In this document: piece by piece, positions 24,383 through 32,375 of the stretch
Position numbering within the stretch: the first letter of the stretch is position 1
Layout of the letters: each line of letters opens with the position of its first letter
Assembly: GCA_036384655.1 (NCBI GenBank)
Contig: DASVLX010000061.1
Span: 1-38,346, forward strand
DNA: 38,346 nt
Direction: 5' to 3'
DNA from: DASVLX01 sp036384655
Lineage (GTDB): Bacteria; Actinomycetota; Actinomycetes; Mycobacteriales; Pseudonocardiaceae
Made by a program: the position numbers and the translations under genes
The notes under the pieces: model-generated
What the model was told of the DNA's origin: nothing
The model's database searches: none
Seen by the model: only the letters and a program-made list of their open reading frames with translations

Positions 24383-24393
24383 CCAGATCCTCC

Positions 24394-24431
24394 GGTCGGT
24401 GCCGCGACAAAACCTGATCGCGGCACCGACC
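24394..24431. terminator. Strong bidirectional terminator hairpin
   Basis: A 14-bp perfect stem (GGTCGGTGCCGCGA with TCGCGGCACCGACC) closes a 10-nt loop, CAAAACCTGA, between the convergent SDR and malate synthase genes. Confidence 0.85.
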
Positions 24432-24469
24432 ACACCCAACCCCTCGGGCGTCGGGATGAGCGGTCCCGC

Positions 24470-26059
24470 TCAGTCGATCCGCTGGTAGGCGGGCAACGTC
24501 AGGAAATCAACGAAGTTCTCGTCCAGCGCGACCTGCTCGAACAACTCACACGCGGCGTCGAGCTGCTCGCCGATCTCCCCTGCCAGCGCCGCGCGCGTCT
24601 CGGCCAGCACCGAACGCACCAACTCCGCGGTGACCTTCTGACCCTCGGCCAGCTTCACGCCGTTGTGCACCCACTGCCACACCTGCGACCGGGAGATCTC
24701 CGCGGTGGCGGCGTCCTCCATCAGGTTGTGGATCGCGGCGGCGCCGTTGCCACCGAGCCAGGACGCCAGGTACCGCACCCCGACATCGACCGCGCTGCGC
24801 AGACCCTCCTCGGTGGCCTGCCCGGGAGTGCTCGCGATGTCCAGAAGCTGTTCCGCCGTCACGGAAACCTCCGGGCGCAACCGATCAAGCTGGTTCGGCC
24901 GATCGCCAAGCACCGAGTCGAACACCTCACGGCACAGGTCCACCAGCCCCGGGTGCGCCACCCACGATCCGTCGAACCCGTCGTGCGCCTCACGTTCCTT
25001 GTCCGCCCGGACCTTCGCGTACGCCAACTCGTTGACCTTCGGATCACGGCTGGGGATGAACGCGGCCATCCCACCCATCGCGAACGCGCCGCGCTTGTGG
25101 CAGCTCCGCACCAGAAGTTCGGTGTAGGCGCGCATGAACGGCACGGTCATGTTCACCGTGTTGCGGTCCGGCAGCACGAAGTTCGGCCCCGCGTCGCGGA
25201 AGTTCTTGATCACGCTGAACAGGTAGTCCCATCGGCCGGCGTTCAGGCCCGACGCGTGATCCCGCAGCTCGTAGAGGATCTCCTCCATCTCGAACGCGGC
25301 CGGGATGGTCTCGATCAGCGCCGTCGCCCGGATCGTGCCGTGCGGAATGCCCAGCTTCCGCTGCGCCGCGACGAAGACGTCGTTCCACAGCCGGGCCTCG
25401 AGGTGGCTCTCCGTCTTCGGCAGGTAGAAATACGGTCCGCTGCCCCGCCCGATCAGCTCGCGGGCGTTGTGGAAGAAGTAGAGGCCGAAGTCGACCAGCG
25501 CGCCCACCGCCGGCGCCCCGTCAATCTCGATGTGCCGCTCGTCGAGGTGCCAGCCGCGCGGCCGGACCAGGATCGCCGGCAGCCGACCGTCGGTACGCAG
25601 GGCGTAGTCCTTGCCCTCCGGCGAGGTGTACTCGATCGTCCGGCGGATCGCGTCATGCAGGTTGACCTGTCCGGACACGACGTTCTGCCAGTGCGGGGTG
25701 TTGGCGTCCTCGAAGTCGGCGAGCCAGACGTTGGCCCCCGAGTTCAGCGCGTTGATGGTCATCTTGCGCTCGGTCGGACCGGTGATCTCCACCCGCCGGT
25801 CGGTGAGATCCGCCGGGGCGGGCGCCACCCGCCACTCCGCCGCGCGCACGTCCGCGGTCTCGTCGAGGAACCGCAGCCGGGGGTCCTGAGCCAGCTTCTC
25901 GCGGCGTTCGGTGCGAGCCGCCAGCAGCTCGTTCCGCCGGTCGCGGAACTCCCGATTCAGGTCGGCGACGAACTCCAGGGCCTCCGGGGTGAGGACGAGC
26001 TCGCCACGGTCAACCGGCTTGCCGAGCAACGTGATCCCGGGCATCACAGCAGCCACCAT
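24470..26059 (-). CDS. aceB: Malate synthase A
   Basis: From ATG 26059 this is 529 residues, the normal length for the A isoform. It condenses glyoxylate with acetyl-CoA in the glyoxylate shunt. The family signature appears as RDHASGLNAGRWDYLF, and the acidic metal region as WLADFEDANTPHW. TVPFMRAYTELLV and the C-terminal SQVWQWVHNG are also typical. An in-frame ATG at 26092 would place the start upstream of the palindrome at 26070-26085, so the inner start is chosen. A -10-like TATAC lies only a few bases before it, so the message may be nearly leaderless. The divergent IclR protein is the likely regulator. Isocitrate lyase is not in the window. Confidence 0.93.
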   Translation of the reverse strand: MVAAVMPGITLLGKPVDRGELVLTPEALEFVADLNREFRDRRNELLAARTERREKLAQDPRLRFLDETADVRAAEWRVAPAPADLTDRRVEITGPTERKMTINALNSGANVWLADFEDANTPHWQNVVSGQVNLHDAIRRTIEYTSPEGKDYALRTDGRLPAILVRPRGWHLDERHIEIDGAPAVGALVDFGLYFFHNARELIGRGSGPYFYLPKTESHLEARLWNDVFVAAQRKLGIPHGTIRATALIETIPAAFEMEEILYELRDHASGLNAGRWDYLFSVIKNFRDAGPNFVLPDRNTVNMTVPFMRAYTELLVRSCHKRGAFAMGGMAAFIPSRDPKVNELAYAKVRADKEREAHDGFDGSWVAHPGLVDLCREVFDSVLGDRPNQLDRLRPEVSVTAEQLLDIASTPGQATEEGLRSAVDVGVRYLASWLGGNGAAAIHNLMEDAATAEISRSQVWQWVHNGVKLAEGQKVTAELVRSVLAETRAALAGEIGEQLDAACELFEQVALDENFVDFLTLPAYQRID

Positions 26060-26069
26060 TTCCGTATAG

Positions 26070-26085
26070 TGGAATAATTCTTCCA
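26070..26085. promoter_or_regulatory. Inverted repeat TGGAA-N6-TTCCA, candidate IclR operator
   Basis: The 16-bp AT-rich inverted repeat lies between the divergent aceB and iclR-type genes, 11 bp upstream of the chosen aceB start. IclR proteins typically bind short imperfect palindromes of about this size in front of glyoxylate genes. Confidence 0.6.
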
Positions 26086-26126
26086 ATAACACAAGCCTAG
26101 CGGCTCACGCAGCTCAGGAGCAATCG

Positions 26127-26879
26127 ATGACGACCGGGGTGCAGTCCGTCGAGCGCGGCTTCCACCTGCTCGAACTACTCGCCGACGCCGGCGGTGAGCT
26201 CACTCTCAGCGACCTCGCCACCGCGTCCGGGCTGGCACCGGCGACCATCCACCGCCTACTCGGCACACTGGCGGCCGGCGGTTACGTCCGCCAGCAGCCA
26301 TCCCGGAAGTACGCGCTCGGTCCACGGCTGATCCGCCTCGGAGAAGCCGCCGGCCAGGCCTTGGGCGGCTGGGTACGGCCGTATCTGGCCCGGCTCACCA
26401 GGGCGGTCGGCGAAACCTCGAACATGGCGATCCTGGACGGGCTACAGGTCGTCTACGTCGCCCAAGTGCCCTCGCCGCATCCCATGCGGATGTTCACGGA
26501 GGTTGGTCGGCGCGTCGACGTACACTGCACCGCCGTCGGCAAGGCGATCCTCACCCAGTTCCCCGCCGAAGACGTCGACCACCTGCTCGCCAACCTGGAC
26601 ATGCGGCCGCAGACCGAGCGGACGATCACCGACCCGGACACCTTCCGCGCCGAGCTGCACACGACCGCGGCCCGCGGATACGCGGTCGACGACGGCGAAC
26701 AGGAGATCGGGGTCCGCTGCGTCGCCGTCGCCGTGCCGCACGCGCCCACCGGCACCGCCATCTCGATCAGCGGCCCGGACGCCCGAATGTCGGCGCTCGA
26801 CCCGGTCACGGTCGTTCCGCTGATGCGGGAGATCGCCCAGATCCTGTCGGGTCAGCTGTCGGCCAGTGTTGAGGTCTGA
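26127..26879 (+). CDS. IclR-family regulator, likely controls malate synthase
   Basis: This 250-residue regulator has an N-terminal winged HTH (about 5-65: VERGFHLLELLADAGGELTL, then ATIHRLLGTLAAGGYV) and a C-terminal effector domain with VDVHCTAVGKAIL and GYAVDDGEQEIGVRCVAV, both hallmarks of the family. It diverges from aceB across a palindrome. Glyoxylate or a related small acid is the likely effector by analogy. Its 3' end overlaps the convergent methyltransferase gene by 28 bp. Confidence 0.9.
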   Translation: MTTGVQSVERGFHLLELLADAGGELTLSDLATASGLAPATIHRLLGTLAAGGYVRQQPSRKYALGPRLIRLGEAAGQALGGWVRPYLARLTRAVGETSNMAILDGLQVVYVAQVPSPHPMRMFTEVGRRVDVHCTAVGKAILTQFPAEDVDHLLANLDMRPQTERTITDPDTFRAELHTTAARGYAVDDGEQEIGVRCVAVAVPHAPTGTAISISGPDARMSALDPVTVVPLMREIAQILSGQLSASVEV

Positions 26880-27697
26880 GCCGCGCGTTTGATCCCGACA
26901 GCGCCGTAGCCGGGTAGTGTGCTCGGCTCGGTGTCGGTCTCGGTCGGGTCCGGCCGCCAGTTCCCCAGATACACCAGGCCGGGCTCGACGAGGTCCAGGC
27001 CGGCGACGAACCCGGCGACCTGGTCACGGCCGCGCAGCGTGAAGCCGGGAATGCTGCTGGCATACAGATCCGCGGCCTCCTGGACCTGGTCAGGGTTCTC
27101 GTTGCCGACCGTCGCGTGGGACAGCACGACATAGCTGTCCGCCGGCAGCGCGCGGATGTAGTGCGCGAGGATGTCGGCCGGGCGATCGACGTCGGGCACG
27201 AAATGCAGCACGGCCACCGCGAGCAACGCGATCGGCCGGCTGAAGTCGAGCAGCCCGGTGACCGTCGGATTCTCCAGAACCGTGTCCGGATCACGAAGAT
27301 CCGCCTGCACGGCTACCGCGCGGGGATTGTTCCGCAGCATCAGGCGGCTGTGCGCGACCGCCACCGGGTCGATGTCCACGTAGGCGACCCGGCACTCCGG
27401 GTTCGCGGCCTCGGCGATGCTGTGCACGTTGCCCACGGTCGGGATCCCGGAACCGAGGTCGAGGAACTGCCGAATACCCGCGCCGACGAGGAAACGCACC
27501 GCGCGACGCAGGAAGGATCTGTTGGCACGCAACAGAGCGGGCAGTTCCGGCATCGCCTCGGCCGCCTTGCGCGCTAACTCGCGGTCGGCGGCGAAATTAT
27601 GTGATCCACCTAAGTGAACGTCGTAGACCCGGGCCGGGCTGGGAGTGTTGGGATCGATCTCTTCTGGTACCCACGATGAAGCCTGCATGACCTCCAC
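26852..27697 (-). CDS. DUF574 S-adenosylmethionine-dependent methyltransferase
   Basis: This 281-residue protein shows the DUF574 hallmarks: SPARVYDVHLGGSHNFAADRE near the N-terminus, FLDLGSGIPTVGNVH as SAM motif I, AYVDIDPVAVAHS as motif II and VLHFVPD. These genes are very numerous in actinomycetes; substrates are mostly unknown. The start is GTG 27697 or ATG 27688; a GGAGG lies only 2 bases before the latter, too close to decide. The end runs 28 bp into the convergent IclR gene. Confidence 0.88.
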   Translation of the reverse strand: MEVMQASSWVPEEIDPNTPSPARVYDVHLGGSHNFAADRELARKAAEAMPELPALLRANRSFLRRAVRFLVGAGIRQFLDLGSGIPTVGNVHSIAEAANPECRVAYVDIDPVAVAHSRLMLRNNPRAVAVQADLRDPDTVLENPTVTGLLDFSRPIALLAVAVLHFVPDVDRPADILAHYIRALPADSYVVLSHATVGNENPDQVQEAADLYASSIPGFTLRGRDQVAGFVAGLDLVEPGLVYLGNWRPDPTETDTEPSTLPGYGAVGIKRAAQTSTLADS

Positions 27698-27793
27698 GGT
27701 AGCGGCGATCGACGCGCCCAGGGGTCCCCTCGTCCTGGGCCGTTCGTGTGTTCCGGTTGGTGTGTCGGGACTCAGCCGACGGCGAGAGGGTCA

Positions 27794-27869
27794 GTTTCGG
27801 TCAGCACTGAAACCATAGTGGTAAAGGGCCATGCCAGGTGGTGCAAATCCACCGATCATGGTCGATAAT
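27794..27869 (+). promoter_or_regulatory. Promoter region of the DyP-encapsulin operon with two inverted repeats
   Basis: GTTTCGGT-CAGC-ACTGAAAC (27794-27813) is an inverted repeat with one G-T pair. A nested one follows: outer arms GGCCATG/CATGGTC (27827-27833, 27857-27863) around inner arms GGTGG/CCACC (27837-27841, 27849-27853). A -10-like GATAAT (27864-27869) abuts it, 17 bp after GTGCAA. The arms may be operators for an oxidative-stress regulator. Confidence 0.45.
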
Positions 27870-27912
27870 GCCGGGGTGATCGCTATACCCGCGGCAGGAA
27901 AGCTGCCCCACC

Positions 27913-28911
27913 ATGGCTGATGCCACACCCCAGCCCGTTCTCGGCCCGCTGACCGAGGCCGCGATCTTTCTCGTCGTCACGATTCCCGCCGGAGCGGAGG
28001 CCGCTGCCCGCGACCTGCTCGCCGATCTCGGCGGACTGGTCCGCGCGGTCGGCTTCCGGGTCGCCGACGGCGGGCTGAGCTGCGTCGCCGGCATCGGCGC
28101 GGACCTGTGGCCCCGAATGATCGACGGTAACCAACCCGCTCATCTGCATCCGTTCCGGGTCATCGAGGGCCCGACTCGGACCGCCGTCGCCACCCCAGGC
28201 GACCTGCTGTTCCACATCCGTGCGAACCGCCCGGACCTGTGCTTCGAACTGGCGGCGCTGCTGACCAACAGGTTGGCCCGGCAGGCCACCGTGGTTGACG
28301 AGGTGCACGGATTCCAGTACTTCGACCGGCGTGACCTGCTCGGGTTCGTCGACGGCACGGAGAATCCCGACGGCGACGCCGCCCGCGCCGCGGTGACCGT
28401 CGGCGACGAGGATCCCGAGTTCGCCGGCGGCAGCTATGTGATCGTGCAGAAATACCTGCACGACATGGACGCCTGGAACGCCATCTCGGTCGAGGAACAG
28501 GAACGTGCGGTCGGTCGCACCAAGCTGTCCGATGTCGAACTTGACGAGAAGACGAAGCCGTCCAACTCCCACGTCGCGCTCAACACGATCACCGACGAGA
28601 ACGGTGAGCAGGTTCAGATCGTCCGCGCGAACATGCCCTTCGGCCGGCTCGGCGCGAGTGAGTTCGGCACCTACTTCATCGGCTACGCCGCCGATCCCGC
28701 CGCGATCGAGCAGATGCTGACCAACATGTTCGTTGGGAATCCGCCCGGCAACACCGACCGGATCCTGGACTTCTCCGAGCCGGTCACCGGCGGGCTCTTC
28801 TTCGTCCCCAACAACGACTTTCTTGACGGTCTGTCCACTCCGGCCGGTCCGGCCCAGGGTTCCGACAGCAGCCTGAACATCGGCAGTCTCAAAAGGAGCG
28901 CGCGCTCATGA
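27913..28911 (+). CDS. DyP-type heme peroxidase, encapsulin cargo
   Basis: This 332-residue dye-decolorising peroxidase of the B type has GFVDGTENP (144-152) with the catalytic Asp147, proximal heme His220 in SNSHVALN and Arg238 in IVRANMPFG. After residue 305 comes a flexible Pro/Gly/Ser segment ending in SLNIGSLKR (320-328), the classic encapsulin cargo-loading peptide. The enzyme should therefore be packed inside the shell encoded by the next gene, whose start overlaps its stop as ATGA. A ribosome site AGGAAA lies 11 nt before the ATG. Cytoplasmic nanocompartment, likely for peroxide or oxidative-stress handling. Confidence 0.95.
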   Translation: MADATPQPVLGPLTEAAIFLVVTIPAGAEAAARDLLADLGGLVRAVGFRVADGGLSCVAGIGADLWPRMIDGNQPAHLHPFRVIEGPTRTAVATPGDLLFHIRANRPDLCFELAALLTNRLARQATVVDEVHGFQYFDRRDLLGFVDGTENPDGDAARAAVTVGDEDPEFAGGSYVIVQKYLHDMDAWNAISVEEQERAVGRTKLSDVELDEKTKPSNSHVALNTITDENGEQVQIVRANMPFGRLGASEFGTYFIGYAADPAAIEQMLTNMFVGNPPGNTDRILDFSEPVTGGLFFVPNNDFLDGLSTPAGPAQGSDSSLNIGSLKRSARS

Positions 28912-29717
28912 ACAACCTGCACCGTGATCTCGCCCCGATCTCGGCGGCAGCCTGGGCCGACATCGAAGCCGAGGCCCGGCGAACCTTCACCGAGAACATC
29001 GCGGGCCGCCGGGTGGTCGACGTGATCGGCCCGACCGACAGCCTGCTGCACGGCGTGGGCACCGGCCACCTTCAGACGCTGGACGCGCCGGCCGACGGCG
29101 TCGAGGCACACGGCCGCGAGATCCGGCCCATCGTCGAGTTCCGGGTGCCGTTCACCGTCGACCGGCAGGCCATCGACGACGTCGAGCGCGGTGCCCGGGA
29201 CTCGGACTGGCAGCCGGTCAAGGACGCCGCCCGCAAGATCGCCCTCGTCGAGGACAACGCGATCGTCGACGGATTCACCGCCGGAGGCATCGACGGCCTG
29301 CGCGCCACCGCGTCCAACGCCCCCGTCGAGCTGCCCGAGGACGTCCGGCAGATCCCGGACGCGGTCGCCCACGCGCTCGCCGAGCTGCGGCTGGCCGGTG
29401 TCGCCGGCCCGTACAGCCTGCTGCTGTCCGCCGACACCTACACCACGGTCGCGGAGACCACCGACTACGGCTACCCGATCCGCGACCACATCGCCCGTGT
29501 GCTGCAGGACGGCGAGATCATCTGGGCGCCGGCCATCGAGGGTGCCTTCCTGCTGTCCGCGCGCGGCGGCGACTACTCGCTGCACATCGCCGAGGACCTG
29601 TCGATCGGCTACCTCTCCCACGACGCCGACACCGTGCGGCTCTACTTCGAGGAGGCCTTCACCTTCCTGGTGCAGACCCCCGAGGCAGCCGTCGCTCTGC
29701 CGCCGGCCAAGCGGTAA
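28908..29717 (+). CDS. Encapsulin shell protein, family 1 (linocin M18-like)
   Basis: This 269-residue protein has the HK97-type encapsulin sequence: MNNLHRDLAPISAAAWADIEAEA at the N-terminus (the part that binds cargo peptides, here continued as RRTFTENIAGRRVVDV), then GREIRPIVEFRVPF, VEDNAIVDGF and SIGYLSHDADTVRLYFEEAFTF at the C-terminus. Length matches T=1 shells of 60 subunits. It is coupled to the DyP gene by a 4-bp overlap and followed by a strong terminator. No ferritin-like or other cargo gene is adjacent. Confidence 0.96.
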   Translation: MNNLHRDLAPISAAAWADIEAEARRTFTENIAGRRVVDVIGPTDSLLHGVGTGHLQTLDAPADGVEAHGREIRPIVEFRVPFTVDRQAIDDVERGARDSDWQPVKDAARKIALVEDNAIVDGFTAGGIDGLRATASNAPVELPEDVRQIPDAVAHALAELRLAGVAGPYSLLLSADTYTTVAETTDYGYPIRDHIARVLQDGEIIWAPAIEGAFLLSARGGDYSLHIAEDLSIGYLSHDADTVRLYFEEAFTFLVQTPEAAVALPPAKR

Positions 29718-29742
29718 CCAGGCTTAGTAACAGCGCTCGTCG

Positions 29743-29773
29743 GCGGGCGGCCGAATGACACGGCCGCCCGCCA
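29743..29773. terminator. Strong bidirectional terminator hairpin
   Basis: A 12-bp perfect stem (GGCGGGCGGCCG with CGGCCGCCCGCC) closes the 7-nt loop AATGACA between the convergent encapsulin and ammonium transporter genes. Confidence 0.85.
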
Positions 29774-29778
29774 AGATG

Positions 29779-31089
29779 TCAGTTCAGCTCGCTCCTGGAC
29801 GGGTCCGCGGCACCGAGCGGATGGGCCAGGCCGCCCAGCCGACGACCGGGCTGGAACCCGAGGTCATAGGCGCTTTCCGCGTGCTCGGCCTCGTCGACAC
29901 CGTTGGCCTCCGCCTCACGGTTCGCCCGCAGCCCAACGGTTTTGCTGATGACCCAGGCGATCCCGAGCGTCACCAGCAGTGAGTACGCCAGCACCGCGCC
30001 GGTCGCGACGGCCTGCCGCCACAACTGCCCGAATCCGCCGCCATAGAAAAGACCGTTGGCGCCCAAGGAATTCGCGGTGGTGGTGCCGAGCAAACCGATG
30101 AGCAGCATGCCGGTCAGCCCACCGACGCCGTGCACGGCGACCACGTCCAGCGAGTCGTCATATCCCCAGCGGTATTTCAGGCCGACCGCCAACGCGCAAA
30201 CCACGCCGGCCACCAAGCCGATGAGCAATGCGCCGAGCGGCTCGACAAACGCGCAGCCCGGGGTAATTCCGACCAGGCCGGCGACCGCGCCGGACGCCGC
30301 GCCCAGTGTCGTCGGTTTGCCGTCCCGGATCTGTTCGACCAGCAGCCAGCCCAGAACCGCGGTCGCGCCCGCTACGGTCGTGTTAACAAATGAGACAGCC
30401 GCCACACTGTTCGCGCCGAGCGCGGAGCCCGCGTTGAAGCCGAACCAACCGAACCAGAGCAGCCCGGCGCCGAACATCACGAACGGCAGGTTGTGTGGCC
30501 GGTTGGCCTGCCGTGGCCAGCCCTGCCGGCGACCCACCACGATCGCCAGCGCCAGGGCCGCCGCGCCGGAGTTGACCTCGACCACCGTCCCGCCCGCGAA
30601 GTCGAGGGCGTGCAGCCGGGTCGCGATCCAGCCGTCGGGGGCGAACACCCAGTGCGCCACCGGCAGGTAGACCAACGTCACCCAGACGACGGTGAACAGC
30701 ATCCACGGCCAGAACCGGGTGCGTTCCGCGATGGCCCCGACCAGCAGGGCGACCGTGATGATGGCGAACATCAGCTGGAACGCGGCATACGCGAACACCG
30801 GAATCCGCTGGCCAGGCGGCCCGACGGTGGCCTGGGTGAGATCACGCAGGCCGGCCATCCGCAGGTTCCCCAGCAGGCCGCCGAACCAGTCCGGGCCGAA
30901 CGCCAGCGAGTACCCGTAGAGCACCCAGATCAGGCCGATCGTGCCCAGACACACGAAGGTCAGCACCATCACGTTCAGCACGCTGCTGGACCGGACCATG
31001 CCGCCGTAGAACAGCGCGAGGCCGGGCGTCATCAACATCACCAGTGCCGCGCTGGCCAGCACCCATGCGGTGCTTCCGGTATCGATCAC
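29779..31089 (-). CDS. amtB: Ammonium transporter (Amt family) with Glu at the first pore-His position
   Basis: This 436-residue protein has 11 predicted membrane segments and the family signature ALDFAGGTVVEVNSGAAAL. In E. coli AmtB the same stretch reads GGTVVHIN with pore His168; here Glu171 takes that place. The second pore His is kept (VVAVHGVGGLTG, His320). Histidine-to-Glu at the first site is known in fungal Mep1/Mep3 proteins and some bacterial ones, and changes substrate and pH behaviour. The N-terminus lies directly outside without a long signal. The C-terminal tail is about 45 residues. No glnK is adjacent on the downstream side. A GlnR-like box precedes it. Confidence 0.92.
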   Translation of the reverse strand: MIDTGSTAWVLASAALVMLMTPGLALFYGGMVRSSSVLNVMVLTFVCLGTIGLIWVLYGYSLAFGPDWFGGLLGNLRMAGLRDLTQATVGPPGQRIPVFAYAAFQLMFAIITVALLVGAIAERTRFWPWMLFTVVWVTLVYLPVAHWVFAPDGWIATRLHALDFAGGTVVEVNSGAAALALAIVVGRRQGWPRQANRPHNLPFVMFGAGLLWFGWFGFNAGSALGANSVAAVSFVNTTVAGATAVLGWLLVEQIRDGKPTTLGAASGAVAGLVGITPGCAFVEPLGALLIGLVAGVVCALAVGLKYRWGYDDSLDVVAVHGVGGLTGMLLIGLLGTTTANSLGANGLFYGGGFGQLWRQAVATGAVLAYSLLVTLGIAWVISKTVGLRANREAEANGVDEAEHAESAYDLGFQPGRRLGGLAHPLGAADPSRSELN

Positions 31090-31135
31090 GCCGACTCCTC
31101 GCGTTACGTGCCCGTCATGTCGCGCCGTCGGCGGG

Positions 31136-31169
31136 GTAACCTAAACGCCTTTTGTTACGGTGATGTTTC
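31136..31169 (-). promoter_or_regulatory. GlnR-like box upstream of the ammonium transporter
   Basis: On the minus strand GAAAC-N6-GTAAC (31165-31169 and 31154-31158) matches paired GlnR half-sites spaced 11 bp, and another GTTAC lies at 31136-31140. GlnR controls amtB in actinomycetes under nitrogen limitation. The site is about 50-80 bp before the start codon. Confidence 0.5.
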
Positions 31170-31600
31170 CCCTGCTGTAGGCCCTGCGCGGTGATCCACC
31201 GGCTTCGTTGGATCTTCGTTCGGCGGCGTGACGTGGCCCACTTGGACAGTCCAACCACGACACCGCGGCCGTCTCCGTCCCATTCGACCGACCTGTCCAA
31301 AGTGTCATCAACGTCATAACGGACCGGCCACGGCGTGGCGTCGTGGTAATGCGCGGCAATGGCGCGATAATGCTGATCGAACTGGCAGGGCCTTGCCAGC
31401 CTGCGTCAATACGGCGAGTGAGTGACACCTCGTCGGGTGAACAGTGCCGCGTTTTGGGTGATCGGGCCAGTTATTCGGGTGAACAATCCCATAGCCGGCT
31501 TGCTTTCGTTTGGACGGTCCCGGGAAATTCGTCTACGGTCACGAACGGGTCACGATCCCATGATCACGACCCGCAGCACGACCCGGGCGACCGAGCACCG
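31170..31600. other. Long non-coding region with phased repeats upstream of the Rpf gene
   Basis: No supported gene. It holds a hairpin, CTGGCA/TGCCAG (31382-31399), and three GGGTGA boxes starting at 31435, 31456 and 31477, exactly 21 bp apart, two of them in the longer form TCGGGTGAACA. A direct repeat GGTCACGA occurs at 31537-31544 and 31548-31555, 11 bp apart, as for OmpR-type response regulators such as MtrA, which controls rpf genes in mycobacteria. Confidence 0.6.
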
Positions 31601-31601
31601 T

Positions 31602-31705
31602 GCCCTGCCCTACGGCCGCCCGGCCGATGCGATCGTCTAGTGGAAGGACGACCGCTGGGCAGGGGCCGCGACCAGCGCTGGCGAGCCATCGACGCTGGTC
31701 GGAGG
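31602..31705 (+). ncRNA. Candidate structured leader RNA (three-way junction plus hairpin) before the Rpf gene
   Basis: Four helices can be drawn by eye. P1 pairs CCCTGCCC (31603-31610) with GGGCAGGG (31657-31664). Inside it P2 pairs CGGCC (31613-31617) with GGCCG (31622-31626), and P3 pairs GCGATCGTC (31629-31637) with GACGACCGC (31647-31655), 8 of 9 pairs. Junction strands are only TA, AT and T. P4 pairs GACCAGCG (31670-31677) with CGCTGGTC (31693-31700) and is followed at once by GGAGG. It does not show the conserved core of the ydaO (c-di-AMP) riboswitch that often precedes rpf genes. Confidence 0.5.
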
Positions 31706-31730
31706 TAGGCGCGGCGGCCGGAAAACGCAG

Positions 31731-32375
31731 ATGTTGGGTAGTTCGGAGTCGCTGACCACCCTGCGACGTGCGGCCATCGCACTCGTTGTCGCGGCGGGCC
31801 TGACACTTGGGGTGATCGGCTTCGCGCCGGCCGCCTCCGCCTCGCCCGCCGTGAACTGGGACGCCATTGCCGCCTGCGAAAGCGGCGGCAACTGGTCAGC
31901 CAACACCGGCAACGGATACTACGGGGGCCTGCAGTTCAACGCGGGCACCTGGCGCGCGAACGGCGGGACCGGCAGCCCGTCTGGCGCCTCACGAGAGGAG
32001 CAGATTCGTGTCGCTGAGAATGTCCTGGCTCGCCAGGGCATAGGCGCCTGGCCGGTCTGCGGCGGCCACGGGTACTCCGGCGCCGCGGCATCCCAGTCGC
32101 ACAAGGTGTCGACCAACTCGACGAAGTCGACCAAGTCGAGCAAGTCGGCGACGAGCCACGCCTCCGCCACCCAGGCGGACCCGAGCCCGTCATCCGCTGT
32201 CCCATCCACCAGCAATCCCGCCGGTGACTACACCATCCAGGCCGGCGACACGCTGAGTGGCATCGCCGACCATCTGAACATCACGGGAGGCTGGCAGACA
32301 CTGGTGAATCTGAACAAGACCTACCTGAGCAACCCCGACCTCATCTACCCCGGCAACAAGATCGCTACGAGGTAG
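31731..32375 (+). CDS. Resuscitation-promoting factor (Rpf) with C-terminal LysM domain
   Basis: This 214-residue secreted peptidoglycan lytic enzyme has a signal peptide (1 to about 38, with AAIALVVAAGLTLGVIGF as core and ASA before the predicted cut). The Rpf transglycosylase domain (about 40-118) has the catalytic Glu50 in WDAIAACESGGNW, and CGGHGYSG near its end. A Ser/Lys/Thr-rich linker (about 119-170) follows, then one LysM domain (about 172-214: DYTIQAGDTLSGIA through LIYPGNKI). It cleaves cell-wall glycan and helps regrowth of dormant cells or spores. Start ATG 31731 has GGAAAA about 7 nt upstream. The long leader suggests strong control. Confidence 0.94.
   Translation: MLGSSESLTTLRRAAIALVVAAGLTLGVIGFAPAASASPAVNWDAIAACESGGNWSANTGNGYYGGLQFNAGTWRANGGTGSPSGASREEQIRVAENVLARQGIGAWPVCGGHGYSGAAASQSHKVSTNSTKSTKSSKSATSHASATQADPSPSSAVPSTSNPAGDYTIQAGDTLSGIADHLNITGGWQTLVNLNKTYLSNPDLIYPGNKIATR

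Noticed and set aside
24665..26077. 470-codon frame antisense to malate synthase
   Set aside because: Malate synthase carries its full signature on the other strand; the antisense product has no recognisable domain.
27811..27863. tRNA gene or tRNA remnant
   Set aside because: AGTGGTAAAG resembles a D-loop and GGTGG-N7-CCACC a T-arm, but there is no room for an anticodon arm and no acceptor fit. It is better explained as inverted repeats in a promoter.
31115..31428. Short open frames of 61-95 codons in the amt-rpf gap
   Set aside because: No ribosome sites, no recognisable sequence, and they overlap the GlnR-like box and promoter region.
31602..31705. c-di-AMP (ydaO) riboswitch before rpf
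   Set aside because: Gene context fits, but the conserved ydaO core sequences are not found and the drawn helices differ. Kept only as an unnamed structured leader candidate.
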